DNA from: Streptantibioticus rubrisoli
GTDB taxonomy: Bacteria > Actinomycetota > Actinomycetes > Streptomycetales > Streptomycetaceae
DNA: 49,525 nt
Reading direction: 5' to 3'
Assembly (NCBI RefSeq): GCF_024436055.1
Contig: NZ_JANFNH010000052.1
Location: 1 to 49,525 of the forward strand
The position numbers were made by a program, and so were the translations under genes. Every line of letters begins with the position of its first letter. The stretch's first letter is position 1. The notes beneath the pieces were generated by a model that saw only the letters and a list, made by a program, of their open reading frames with translations, was not told the origin of the DNA and ran no database searches. Shown piece after piece: positions 8,824 through 17,635 of the stretch.

Positions 8824-9477
8824 TCAGGCCGCGACCGGGCGCGGCGGACCACGCCGCAGGACGGAGTGCAGCAGCAGTGGAGCCGTCGGCGCGGCCGACC
8901 GAGCCTCGGGGCGGCAGGCCCGCGGCCGCTCCGGCACCGCGACGTGGCCGCACAGCACCGCCGCGGCCCGGGCCAGCGGGCGGAAGGCGAACGAGGCGGT
9001 GGCGCGCAGCAGTTGGTGCAGCGCCGCCTCACCGCGCCGCAGCCACCAGGAGGCGAGCAGCCCCACGGTGACGTGCGCGGCCAGCAGCAGCCACGGCACC
9101 GCCGGATCGGCGACCGGCACGGCACCGGCGAGCGGGGTGCCCACCCGTCCGCCGTCACAGATCACATCGGCCCCGAAGGACCGCAGCGCCCCGGTGACCG
9201 GCCCGCCGCTGGGCCCGTAGCAGGCGTGCTGGCCGGTGGTGAACACCGTGTCCGCGGCCAGCTCAAGCGGCACCAGCAGCGCGGTGATCGGCCAGAAGCC
9301 GCGCTCGCGTCCGGCGAGCGCGTAGGCCAGCGCGAACATGCCGAGGAAGGCGAACGCCACGGTGGTGAGCGGCAGCGGCTGGTGGGAGAGCAGTACATGC
9401 GAGGTGGTGGAGAGGGTGACGCACAACGCCGCGAACAGCGCCGCGCGCGCCGCCCTGAAGGGTGCGTTCCTCTCCAT
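8824..9477 (-). CDS. Integral membrane protein, function unknown
   Basis: 217 residues (223 if the upstream GTG at 9495 is used) with about five hydrophobic segments (for example AALFAALCVTLSTTSHVLL and VAFAFLGMFALAYALA). A central soluble stretch contains two cysteines (HACYG and VICDGG), and the C-terminal tail is Arg/Pro-rich. I recognise no named domain beyond that it looks like a conserved Streptomyces membrane protein. It is transcribed toward the DsbA-like gene 72 nt away, so the two may form an operon. Both possible starts have weak ribosome sites. Confidence 0.75.
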   Translation of the reverse strand: MERNAPFRAARAALFAALCVTLSTTSHVLLSHQPLPLTTVAFAFLGMFALAYALAGRERGFWPITALLVPLELAADTVFTTGQHACYGPSGGPVTGALRSFGADVICDGGRVGTPLAGAVPVADPAVPWLLLAAHVTVGLLASWWLRRGEAALHQLLRATASFAFRPLARAAAVLCGHVAVPERPRACRPEARSAAPTAPLLLHSVLRRGPPRPVAA

Positions 9478-9565
9478 GAGGGCAGAGTGTGCCACGGATC
9501 GCCGTAGGCGGCGCCTAAAGGTCCGGCAACGATGTGGAGCGGGCCGCGCTGTCGGTGCCGCGGAC

Positions 9566-9571
9566 TAGACT
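9566..9571 (+). promoter_or_regulatory. Candidate -10 box for dnaE
   Basis: TAGACT 41 nt before the dnaE start, matching the actinobacterial TAnnnT -10 consensus. No clear -35. A GGAGG ribosome site at 9597-9601 follows. Confidence 0.45.
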
Positions 9572-9612
9572 TTCCCCCTCGCCGAAAGCTCCCACCGGAG
9601 GTGTCCCGCACC

Positions 9613-12600
9613 GTGGCCAAGACCTTCACGCACCTGCATGTGCACACGCAGTACTCGCTGCTGGACGGTGCGGCGCGACTGAAGGACATGTTCAAGGCGT
9701 GCCAGGAAATGGACATGACGCACATCGCCATGACCGACCACGGCAACCTGCACGGTGCGTACGACTTCTACCAGCAGGCGACCAGCGCCGGGATCACCCC
9801 GATCATCGGCATCGAGGCGTACGTGGCACCCGAGTCGCGGCGCAACAAGCGCAAGATCCAGTGGGGCCAGCCGCACCAGAAGCGCGATGACGTCTCCGGT
9901 TCGGGTGGTTACACCCACAAGACGATCTGGGCGGCGAGCAAGACCGGTCTGCACAACCTGTTCCGGCTCTCCTCGGACGCGTACGCCGAGGGCTGGCTGC
10001 AGAAGTGGCCGCGGATGGACAAGGAGACCATCGCCCAGTGGTCGGAGGGGCTGATCGCGTCCACCGGCTGCCCGTCCGGCGAGGTGCAGACCCGGCTGCG
10101 GCTCGGGCAGTTCGACGAGGCGCTCAAGGCCGCCGCCGAGTACCAGGACATCTTCGGCAAGGAGCGGTACTTCCTGGAGCTGATGGACCACGGCATCGAG
10201 ATCGAGCGCCGGGTCCGCGACGGGCTGCTGGAGATCGGCAAGAAGCTCGGCATCCCCCCGGTCGTCACCAACGACTCGCACTACACGTACGCCCACGAGG
10301 CCGACGCGCACGACGCGCTGCTGTGCATCCAGACCGGCAAGAACCTCACCGACCCCGACCGCTTCAAGTTCGACGGCACCGGCTACTACCTGAAGTCGGC
10401 CGAGGAGATGTACGCCATCGACTCCTCCGACGCCTGGCAGGAGGGCTGCGCCAACACCCTGCTGGTCGCCGAACAGGTGGACACCACCGGCTGGTTCGAA
10501 AAGCGCGACCTGATGCCGCGGTTCGACGTGCCCGAGGGGTACACCGAGGTGACCTGGTTCCGTGAGGAAGTCATGCGCGGTATGCACCGCCGCTACCCGA
10601 ACGGCATCCCGGAGGACCGGCAGAAGCAGGTCGAGTACGAGATGGACATCATCATCCAGATGGGGTTCCCGGGGTACTTCCTGGTCGTCGCCGACTTCAT
10701 CATGTGGGCCAAGAACAACGGCATCGCGGTCGGCCCCGGCCGTGGCTCGGCGGCCGGTTCGATCGTGGCGTACGCGATGGGCATCACCGACCTGGACCCG
10801 ATCGACCACGGTCTGATCTTCGAGCGGTTCCTCAACCCCGAGCGCGTCTCCATGCCCGATGTCGACATCGACTTCGACGAACGTCGGCGCGCCGAGGTGA
10901 TCCGGTACGTCACCGAGAAGTACGGCGCCGACAAGGTCGCCATGATCGGCACCTACGGCACCATCAAGGCGAAGAACGCCATCAAGGACTCCGCGCGGGT
11001 ACTGGGCTACCCGTACGCGATGGGCGACCGGATCACCAAGGCGATGCCCGCCGACGTGCTCGGCAAGGGCATTCCGCTGTCCGGCATCCTGGACCCGCAG
11101 CACCCGCGCTACAGCGAGGCCGCCGAGGTGCGCGGGATGTACGAGAACGAGCCGGACGTGAAGAAGGTGATCGACACCGCGCGCGGTGTGGAGGGCCTGG
11201 TGCGGCAGATGGGCGTGCACGCCGCGGGCGTGATCATGTCCAGTGAGCGGCTGGTCGACCACGTCCCGGTCTGGGTGCGGCACACCGACGGCGTCACCAT
11301 CACACAGTGGGACTACCCCACCTGTGAGTCGCTTGGCCTGCTGAAGATGGACTTCCTCGGCCTGCGAAACCTGACGATCATGGATGACGCGGTCAAGCTG
11401 GTCAAGGCCAACAAGGGCATCGACATCAAGCTGCTCGACCTGCCGTTGGACGACCCCAAGACCTATGAACTGCTGTGCCGCGGCGACACGTTGGGCGTCT
11501 TCCAGTTCGACGGCGGGCCGATGCGTTCGCTGCTCCGGATGATGAAGCCGGACAACTTCGAGGACATCTCCGCCGTCTCGGCCCTGTACCGGCCGGGCCC
11601 GATGGGCATGAACTCGCACATCAACTACGCGCTGCGCAAGAACAAGCAGCAGGAGATCACCCCGATCCACCCGGAGCTGGAGGAGCCCCTCAAGGAGGTC
11701 CTCGACATCACCTACGGCCTGATCGTGTACCAGGAGCAGGTGCAGAAGGCCGCCCAGGTGCTCGCCGGGTACTCCCTCGGCCAGGCCGACCTGCTGCGCC
11801 GGGCGATGGGCAAGAAGAAGCAGGAGGTCCTGGACAAGGAGTTCGTGCCCTTCCAGGCGGGCATGCGCGAGCGCGGCTACTCGGACGAGGCGATCAAGGC
11901 GGTGTGGGACGTACTGGTCCCGTTCGCCGGTTACGCGTTCAACAAGGCGCACTCCTCGGCGTATGGCCTGGTCACCTACTGGACCGCGTACCTGAAGGCC
12001 AACTACCCGGCCGAGTACATGTCCGCGCTGCTCACCTCGGTGCGCGACGACAAGGACAAGTCGGCGGTCTACCTCAACGAGTGCCGCCGCATGGGCATCA
12101 AGGTGCTCCCGCCGAACGTCAATGAGTCGGACGCGAACTTCACCGCCCAAGGTGATGACACGATCCTGTTCGGCCTCACCGCGGTGCGCAACGTCGGCCA
12201 GAACGTGGTGGATTCGATCATCCGCTGCCGCAAGGCCAAGGGGAAGTACACCTCGTTCCCCGACTTCCTGGACAAGGTCGAGGCGGTGGTGTGCAACAAG
12301 CGGACCGTCGAATCGCTCATCAAGGCGGGCGCCTTCGACGAGATGGGGCACACCCGGCGCGGTTTGACCGAGCACTACGAGGCGATGATCGACAACGTGG
12401 TGCAGGTCAAACGCAAGGAGGCCGAGGGCCAGTTCGACCTGTTCGGCGGCATGGGCGACGATGACAAGGACGAGCCCGGCTTCGGCCTCGACGTGACCTT
12501 CTCCGACATCGAGTGGGACAAGGCGTACCTGCTGGCCCAGGAGCGCGAGATGCTCGGCCTGTACGTCTCCGACCATCCGCTGTTCGGCATCGAGCACGTG

Positions 12601-13170
12601 CTCAATGACAAGACCGACGCCGCCATCGCCCAGTTGACCGGCGGAGACTACGCCGACGGTTCGATCGTCACCATCGGCGGCATCATCTCCGGCCTGCAGC
12701 GGAAGATGACCAAGCAGGGCAACGCCTGGGCCATCGCCACCGTCGAGGACCTGGCCGGTTCCATCGACTGCATGTTCTTCCCGGCGACCTACCAGCTGGT
12801 GTCCACCCAGTTGATCGAGGACGCGGTGGTCTTCGTCAAGGGCCGCCTCGACAAGCGCGAGGACGTCCCCCGGCTGGTGGCGATGGAGCTCCAGGTCCCC
12901 GACCTGTCCGAGGCCTCGGCCAACGCCCCGGTCACCATCTCCATCCCCACCGTCAAGGTCACCCCGCCGCTGGTCGCCCGCCTGGGCGAGGTACTGGACA
13001 GCCACCGGGGCAACACCGAGGTGCGGGTACGTCTCCAGGGCGCCCGCAAGACCACCGTGCTGCGCCTCGACCGGCACCGCGTCGCCCCCGACCCCGCGCT
13101 GTTCGGCGACCTCAAGGCGCTGCTCGGCCCGGCCTGCCTGGGCGCGGCGCAGGGCTCGCAGGCCAGCTGA
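9613..13170 (+). CDS. dnaE: DNA polymerase III alpha subunit, main replicative polymerase
   Basis: 1185 residues, the usual length of actinobacterial DnaE1. Order: PHP domain opening with FTHLHVHTQYSLLDG (residues ~4-280); the C-family polymerase palm with catalytic PDVDIDF (Asp418 and Asp420, matching E. coli 401 and 403); fingers with the GYAFNKAHSSAYG segment; helix-hairpin-helix and an OB-fold near residues 1010-1100. It synthesises both strands at the fork. GTG 9613 is chosen because GGAGG lies 11 nt upstream; an in-frame GTG at 9601 would overlap that site. Monocistronic, closed by a strong terminator. Confidence 0.98.
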   Translation: MAKTFTHLHVHTQYSLLDGAARLKDMFKACQEMDMTHIAMTDHGNLHGAYDFYQQATSAGITPIIGIEAYVAPESRRNKRKIQWGQPHQKRDDVSGSGGYTHKTIWAASKTGLHNLFRLSSDAYAEGWLQKWPRMDKETIAQWSEGLIASTGCPSGEVQTRLRLGQFDEALKAAAEYQDIFGKERYFLELMDHGIEIERRVRDGLLEIGKKLGIPPVVTNDSHYTYAHEADAHDALLCIQTGKNLTDPDRFKFDGTGYYLKSAEEMYAIDSSDAWQEGCANTLLVAEQVDTTGWFEKRDLMPRFDVPEGYTEVTWFREEVMRGMHRRYPNGIPEDRQKQVEYEMDIIIQMGFPGYFLVVADFIMWAKNNGIAVGPGRGSAAGSIVAYAMGITDLDPIDHGLIFERFLNPERVSMPDVDIDFDERRRAEVIRYVTEKYGADKVAMIGTYGTIKAKNAIKDSARVLGYPYAMGDRITKAMPADVLGKGIPLSGILDPQHPRYSEAAEVRGMYENEPDVKKVIDTARGVEGLVRQMGVHAAGVIMSSERLVDHVPVWVRHTDGVTITQWDYPTCESLGLLKMDFLGLRNLTIMDDAVKLVKANKGIDIKLLDLPLDDPKTYELLCRGDTLGVFQFDGGPMRSLLRMMKPDNFEDISAVSALYRPGPMGMNSHINYALRKNKQQEITPIHPELEEPLKEVLDITYGLIVYQEQVQKAAQVLAGYSLGQADLLRRAMGKKKQEVLDKEFVPFQAGMRERGYSDEAIKAVWDVLVPFAGYAFNKAHSSAYGLVTYWTAYLKANYPAEYMSALLTSVRDDKDKSAVYLNECRRMGIKVLPPNVNESDANFTAQGDDTILFGLTAVRNVGQNVVDSIIRCRKAKGKYTSFPDFLDKVEAVVCNKRTVESLIKAGAFDEMGHTRRGLTEHYEAMIDNVVQVKRKEAEGQFDLFGGMGDDDKDEPGFGLDVTFSDIEWDKAYLLAQEREMLGLYVSDHPLFGIEHVLNDKTDAAIAQLTGGDYADGSIVTIGGIISGLQRKMTKQGNAWAIATVEDLAGSIDCMFFPATYQLVSTQLIEDAVVFVKGRLDKREDVPRLVAMELQVPDLSEASANAPVTISIPTVKVTPPLVARLGEVLDSHRGNTEVRVRLQGARKTTVLRLDRHRVAPDPALFGDLKALLGPACLGAAQGSQAS

Positions 13171-13184
13171 CGCCCGACGACGAC

Positions 13185-13216
13185 TGAGGGGCGCACGCTT
13201 TAGGGTGCGCCCCTCA
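13185..13216. terminator. Bidirectional terminator between dnaE and the convergent small gene
   Basis: TGAGGGGCGCAC and GTGCGCCCCTCA form a 12-bp perfect stem around an 8-nt loop, 14 nt after the dnaE stop. It can serve dnaE and the minus-strand gene that ends at 13249. Confidence 0.85.
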
Positions 13217-13248
13217 ACTGCTTTACGGCACCGGCCGGTTCCGCGTCC

Positions 13249-13422
13249 TCAGTTGTGACCGAAACGCTTCTGCCGACCCTTGTGTTCCGTCACGTTGGCC
13301 AGCGGCTCCTGGTGCGCCGCCATGGAGGCCTCCTTCGCCCGCTGCGCGCCCTGCTCCGCCGCGTTGCCCGGCTGGTGCCGCGCCTGCTTCTTGTTGTCCC
13401 TGCTCTTGACGTTTCTGGCCAC
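13249..13422 (-). CDS. Small basic hypothetical protein, 57 residues
   Basis: Begins at GTG 13422 after a near-perfect ribosome site (AGGAGG, about 8 nt spacing), strong evidence that it is real. The product is hydrophilic and rich in Lys, Arg, Gln and Ala, with a charged start (MARNVKSRDNKKQ) and a basic end (HKGRQKRFGHN). No membrane segment, no cysteines, probably largely disordered or helical. It resembles small nucleic-acid or ribosome-associated proteins only in composition. I do not recognise the family. Confidence 0.65.
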   Translation of the reverse strand: MARNVKSRDNKKQARHQPGNAAEQGAQRAKEASMAAHQEPLANVTEHKGRQKRFGHN

Positions 13423-13689
13423 GATGCTGCCTCCTGTGAGAATCCCGGACGACGGCCCGAGATGGTGGGCGCCCCCAAACGGCTCCCGAGACGGCTTCCG
13501 GGTGCGAACACAGAGTTGCACGGTGGAACGGAAGTCGCATTTCGGGCGTTTGCCGGAGGGCAGGAAGGCCTCAATCCGGTATCCGCCACGCCGATGATCG
13601 AGTTCCGGCTCATATCCCCGGCGAGGTCGGGCAGACTCAAGGCGAACATCGTGCCGGGGGGCGACCGGATGTAGAAAAGAGGGTGGAAC

Positions 13690-14916
13690 GTGGACCGCTG
13701 CGTCGTCCTCGTGGACGCCGGCTATCTGCTTGGCGCGGCCGCGAGCCTGCTGGCCGGAGAACCCTCTCGGTCCCGGATCACCGTGGACCACGCGGCCGTC
13801 GTCCAGGGCCTGCGAGAGCGCGCGGAACGCGAGACCGGTCAGCCCCTGCTGCGGATCTACTGGTTCGACGGCGCCCCCGACCGGGTGCCCCAGCCCGAGC
13901 ACAGAAGGCTGCGGGTGATGCCCCGGGTCACCGTACGGCTCGGCGCGCTCACCCGTACCGACGGGCGCTGGGCGCAGAAGGGCGTGGACGCCGCGATGCA
14001 CGCCGAACTGTCCGAGCTGGCCCGCAACCGGGCCTGCTCCGACGTGGTCCTGGTGACCGGGGACGGCGATCTGCTGCCCGGGATGATGTCCGCCAAGGAG
14101 CACGGCGTCGCCGTCCACCTGTGGGCCGTGCAGGCCGCCGACGGGGACTACAACCAGTCGGAGGACCTGGTCGCCGAGGCCGACGAGCGCCGGGTGCTGG
14201 ACCGCGAGTGGATCACCCAGGCGGTACAGGCCCGTGACACCGGCGCGGTGTGCCCACCTCCTCCGGCCGCGCGCCCGGAGATCGCCGCGATCCTGTCCGC
14301 ACCGCTGCCCGAGTCCGCGATGCCCGCCCCGGCCGCCAAACCCCGGCCCACGCCACCGCCGGAACCGGCCAAGAACGGCCACGGCCCGGCTCCCGCCGAG
14401 ACCGGCGTCGCGAAGACCGGTGTGCCCACCCCGAAGGATCTCGCCGGACTCGGCGGCGGCCGTGGCCCCGCGGGCGGCCAGCCCGCCCCGCATCCGCCCG
14501 CCGCCGCCACGCTGCGCTGGTCGTCGGAGAAGGGTTGGATCGAACGCGGTCCCGGCAGTGAGTCCGCCGACCCCGGGCTGCCCACCCTCGCCCAGCTCAC
14601 CAGCGCCGAGCAGCGCTGGGCGGACCGTGAGGAGGACATCACCGCGGTCAGCGGCGATCCCTTCGAGGTCGGCCAGGTCTTCGCCCGCCGCTGGATCGAC
14701 CGGCTCGCCGACCCCTCGGCGTTGCAGACGCTCTCCGCCGAGTACCCCCGGGTACCGCACCGCATCGACGGTGAGCTGCTGCGCTACGCGGCCCGCTTCG
14801 GTCTGCTGGCGCACAAGGACGACCAGATCGACGAGCACGACCGCTACGCCATCCGGGCGGGCTTCTGGCGCGAGGTCGACAGCCGCACCGCCGGGCAGGG
14901 CTCCTCCGGGGAGTGA
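13690..14916 (+). CDS. NYN-domain (PIN-like) putative RNase
   Basis: 408 residues. Residues 1-180 form an NYN domain: LVDAGYLLGAA (Asp9), KGVDAAMHAEL and VTGDGDLLPGM supply the acidic residues that coordinate metal in PIN-like nucleases. Residues about 185-275 are a Pro/Ala-rich linker. The C-terminal ~120 residues (QRWADREEDITAV onward) form a second conserved unit that I cannot name. NYN proteins usually cut or process RNA. GTG start after GAGGGTGG. The 267 nt between this gene and the divergent small basic gene hold no gene that I can see. Confidence 0.85.
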   Translation: MDRCVVLVDAGYLLGAAASLLAGEPSRSRITVDHAAVVQGLRERAERETGQPLLRIYWFDGAPDRVPQPEHRRLRVMPRVTVRLGALTRTDGRWAQKGVDAAMHAELSELARNRACSDVVLVTGDGDLLPGMMSAKEHGVAVHLWAVQAADGDYNQSEDLVAEADERRVLDREWITQAVQARDTGAVCPPPPAARPEIAAILSAPLPESAMPAPAAKPRPTPPPEPAKNGHGPAPAETGVAKTGVPTPKDLAGLGGGRGPAGGQPAPHPPAAATLRWSSEKGWIERGPGSESADPGLPTLAQLTSAEQRWADREEDITAVSGDPFEVGQVFARRWIDRLADPSALQTLSAEYPRVPHRIDGELLRYAARFGLLAHKDDQIDEHDRYAIRAGFWREVDSRTAGQGSSGE

Positions 14917-15010
14917 CGGTCACGGGCGGGCGGGGCGCGTTCTGCCAGGACACCGGCCGAAGCGAAGCCGCCCCCGGCACTCCGCCTGACCCACGCAAAA
15001 GCCGCCCCGG

Positions 15011-15016
15011 TACTCT
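15011..15016 (+). promoter_or_regulatory. Candidate -10 box for the ABC transporter operon
   Basis: TACTCT 8 nt before the GTG start, so the mRNA would be leaderless or nearly so; a CTGACC lies 19 nt further up as a weak -35. Confidence 0.4.
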
Positions 15017-15024
15017 CTCTCCCC

Positions 15025-16038
15025 GTGAGCAAGGGCACGGAATCGGCGGCGATCTGGACCGTCCGCGGGCTGGTGAAGCACTACCCCGCCGGGCGGACGC
15101 GCCTGCGCCGCAGGTCCGCCGACGCGCCGGGCGCGGCGCCGGTACGTGCCAACGATGGCATCGACCTGGACGTCCGGCGCGGCGAGATCTTCGGCCTGCT
15201 CGGACCCAACGGCGCGGGTAAGTCCACCCTGGTCCGCCAGCTCACCGGACTGCTGCGGCCGGACGCGGGCAGCATCACCCTGCTCGGCCACGACCTGGTG
15301 GCCCACCCCGAGCGCGCCGCCCGGCTGATCGGCTACCTGGGCCAGGAGTCCACCGCCCTCGACGAACTGACCGTCGCGCTGGCCGCCGAGACCACCGGAC
15401 GGCTGCGCGGCCTCGCCCCCGGCACCGCGCGCGCCGAACGAGACGCCGTACTCGACGAACTCGGCCTGACCGACATCGCCCAGCGCCCGCTGAAGCGGCT
15501 GTCCGGCGGGCAGCGGCGGCTGGCCTGCTTCGCCGCCGCGCTGGTGGGGGAGCGGCCGGTGCTCGTCCTGGACGAACCCACCACCGGCATGGACCCGGTC
15601 GCGCGGCGCGCCGTGTGGGCCGCCGTGGACCGCCGCCGCGCCGAACGCGGCACCACGGTGCTGCTGGTCACCCACAACGTCATCGAGGCCGAGACCGTGC
15701 TGGACCGGGTCGCGGTCATCGACCGCGGCAAGGTCATCGCCTGCGACACCCCGGCCGGGCTGAAGGCGATGGTCGACGGCGAGGTACGCCTCGACCTGGT
15801 GTGGCGCGACGAGCCGCCGCTGGAGCTGCCGGAGATCACCGCGCTGCGCGAGCAGGCGGAGACCGCCGGACGCCGCTGGACGCTGCGGCTGCCCCAGGAC
15901 CGGGCGCGGGCCGTGGTCGCCTCGGTCACCGCGGGAGAGGCGTTCGCGGCGCTGGATGACTTCACCCTTGCCACGCCGAGCCTGGAGGACGTGTACCTGG
16001 CGCTCGGCGGAAGCCAGAAAGGACTGGTCAAGGCGTGA
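15025..16038 (+). CDS. ABC transporter ATP-binding protein (ABC-2/DrrA type)
   Basis: 337 residues. Walker A GPNGAGKST, signature LSGGQRR, Walker B VLVLDEPTTG and switch-region TTVLLVTHNV are all intact. The C-terminal ~90 residues are typical of DrrA/CcmA-like exporters. An insertion after residue 20 (RTRLRRRSADAPGAAP) lies between the first strand and Walker A. It energises the membrane protein encoded immediately downstream, which overlaps it by 4 nt. Likely exporter; cargo unknown. Confidence 0.95.
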   Translation: MSKGTESAAIWTVRGLVKHYPAGRTRLRRRSADAPGAAPVRANDGIDLDVRRGEIFGLLGPNGAGKSTLVRQLTGLLRPDAGSITLLGHDLVAHPERAARLIGYLGQESTALDELTVALAAETTGRLRGLAPGTARAERDAVLDELGLTDIAQRPLKRLSGGQRRLACFAAALVGERPVLVLDEPTTGMDPVARRAVWAAVDRRRAERGTTVLLVTHNVIEAETVLDRVAVIDRGKVIACDTPAGLKAMVDGEVRLDLVWRDEPPLELPEITALREQAETAGRRWTLRLPQDRARAVVASVTAGEAFAALDDFTLATPSLEDVYLALGGSQKGLVKA

Positions 16039-16847
16039 CCACCATGTCCGCTCCGAGGGTGCCGGCGATGCGCGGCCCCGTGCCAGACGCGGCCCCGCTC
16101 GCGCCGCGCACCCGGCTGTGGCCGGGGCTGTGCGCCGTGTACCGGGCCCAGTTGTCCCGCGCGAAGGTCGCCCGGATTCCGCTGCTGTTCGTGGCGACGT
16201 TCCAGTCGATCGGCATCATGATCCTGATGCGCGGAGTGGTCGCCACCGGCTCCGACGCGGCCCGCGCGGTGGTCTCCGGCTCCAGCGTGCTGGTGGTGGC
16301 GTTCGTCGCGCTCAACCTGCTGGCCCAGTACTTCGGGCAGCTACGCGCGTCCGGTGGCCTTGACCATTACGCCACGCTGCCGGTGCCCGCGGCCTCCGTG
16401 GTGCTGGGCGCGGCGGCGGCGTACGCCTCGTTCACCCTGCCGGGGACGGTGGTGACCGCGGCCGTCGGCTGTGTGCTGTTCCATCTGCCGCTCGGCGGGC
16501 TGTGGGTGCTCGGCGCGGTGGTGCCGCTCGCGGGCGCCGCGCTGTCCGGGCTGGGGGCGGCCCTGGGGCTGCTCGCGCCGCGCCAGGAACTCGCCACGCT
16601 GTTCGGCCAGTTGGGCATGTCCGCCGCCCTGCTGCTCGGGGTGCTTCCGGCCGGGCACCTGCCCGGTGTGGTGGGGTTCGCCCGGGACGCGCTGCCGTCC
16701 ACGTACGGGGTGGAGGCCTTCGCCCGTACCTTCGGCGGGTCGCCGGACTGGGCCGCCGTGCTCGGTGATCTGTCGGTGTGCGCCGCGGTGGGCGTGGTGT
16801 CGCTGGCGGTGGCCACCTGGGCGTACCGCCGGGCCGCCTACCGCTGA
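16035..16847 (+). CDS. ABC-2-type transporter permease
   Basis: 270 residues with about six membrane helices (for example LLFVATFQSIGIMILM, VLVVAFVALNLLAQYF and GMSAALLLGVLPAGHLPGV), the pattern of ABC-2 exporters. GTG 16035 overlaps the stop of the ATPase gene, so the two subunits are coupled in translation; ATG 16044 is an alternative. Cargo cannot be inferred. Confidence 0.92.
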   Translation: MTTMSAPRVPAMRGPVPDAAPLAPRTRLWPGLCAVYRAQLSRAKVARIPLLFVATFQSIGIMILMRGVVATGSDAARAVVSGSSVLVVAFVALNLLAQYFGQLRASGGLDHYATLPVPAASVVLGAAAAYASFTLPGTVVTAAVGCVLFHLPLGGLWVLGAVVPLAGAALSGLGAALGLLAPRQELATLFGQLGMSAALLLGVLPAGHLPGVVGFARDALPSTYGVEAFARTFGGSPDWAAVLGDLSVCAAVGVVSLAVATWAYRRAAYR

Positions 16848-16896
16848 CCGCCGGGGCGTGCCACGGTCGCACAGCCGGACCTGGCACGATAGGCGG

Positions 16897-17532
16897 GTGA
16901 CCGCACCCTTGAGCCCGCACGACCAGCAGCCACCGAACCCGCCCGCCCCGGACACGGACGGCGGGGGCGCGCAGGAGCGGCCGCCCCTGGGCGGCGAGCT
17001 GCGGGACGGGGCGATCGCCGCGGCGGCGCTCGCGGTGTGCGGGCTGGTCCTCGGGCTGCTGTGGGTGTGGCTGGCGCCGCGGATTCCGCTGATCTCGGAC
17101 GGCTCGGCCGTCTACCTGAAGAACTCCGAGGGCGAGCAGGCGATCGGCGCGGACGGCTGGTTCGCGCTGATGGGCCTGGGCTTCGGCGTGCTGACCGCGG
17201 CGGCGGTCTTCTGGTGGCGCCGTGCGGGGGGCGTCGCGGTGGTGGTCGGGCTCGCGGTGGGCGCGGTGCTGGGGTCGGTGATCGCGTGGCGGCTGGGGGT
17301 GGCGCTCGGGCCCACGCAGAACGTGGTGGCGCACGCGAAGGCCGTGGGCCCCAACAAGGTCTTCTACGCGCCGCTGGAACTGCGGGCCAAGGGCGCGCTG
17401 CTGGCCTGGCCGGTGGCCGCGATGGCCACGTTCCTGGCGCTGACCTCGGGCTTCGGCCCCCGCGACCCGGAGCCCACCCCGCACTGGGACGGCTGGTCCG
17501 CGGGGTCCGGCGAGACGCCGGAACAGCGGTAG
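16897..17532 (+). CDS. DUF2567-like membrane protein
   Basis: 211 residues: a Pro-rich cytoplasmic start, then four membrane segments (AAAALAVCGLVLGLLWVWLA, WFALMGLGFGVLTAAAVFWW, GVAVVVGLAVGAVLGSVIAW and ALLAWPVAAMATFLALTS). A short extracytoplasmic loop follows the first helix (PRIPLISDGSAVYL). This pattern matches what I recall of actinobacterial DUF2567 proteins, whose function is unknown. GTG start, 49 nt after the ABC permease gene in the same direction. Confidence 0.8.
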   Translation: MTAPLSPHDQQPPNPPAPDTDGGGAQERPPLGGELRDGAIAAAALAVCGLVLGLLWVWLAPRIPLISDGSAVYLKNSEGEQAIGADGWFALMGLGFGVLTAAAVFWWRRAGGVAVVVGLAVGAVLGSVIAWRLGVALGPTQNVVAHAKAVGPNKVFYAPLELRAKGALLAWPVAAMATFLALTSGFGPRDPEPTPHWDGWSAGSGETPEQR

Positions 17533-17540
17533 TCCCTGGG

Positions 17541-17600
17541 ATGCGGCGGGTTTGGCACCGCCGGGCCGCGTCATCGTGGTTGCTCGCCGTCGCGGCGGAC
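17541..17600 (+). repeat. Dispersed intergenic repeat, copy 3
   Basis: Contains TTTGGCACCGCCGG, then GTGGTTGCTCGCCGTCGCGG, the same core as copies 1 and 2 read from the opposite strand. Lies in the 103-nt gap between two convergent genes. Confidence 0.75.
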
Positions 17601-17635
17601 TTTCTCGGGGGCAAGCCCCCGAACCCCCGGCGACC

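Noticed and set aside
9565-13077. A 1170-codon open frame on the minus strand across dnaE
   Set aside because: It is antisense to an unmistakable DnaE. Long antisense frames are a by-product of GC-rich third positions, and the translation is low-complexity (Val, Leu, His, Gly, Arg) without a domain.
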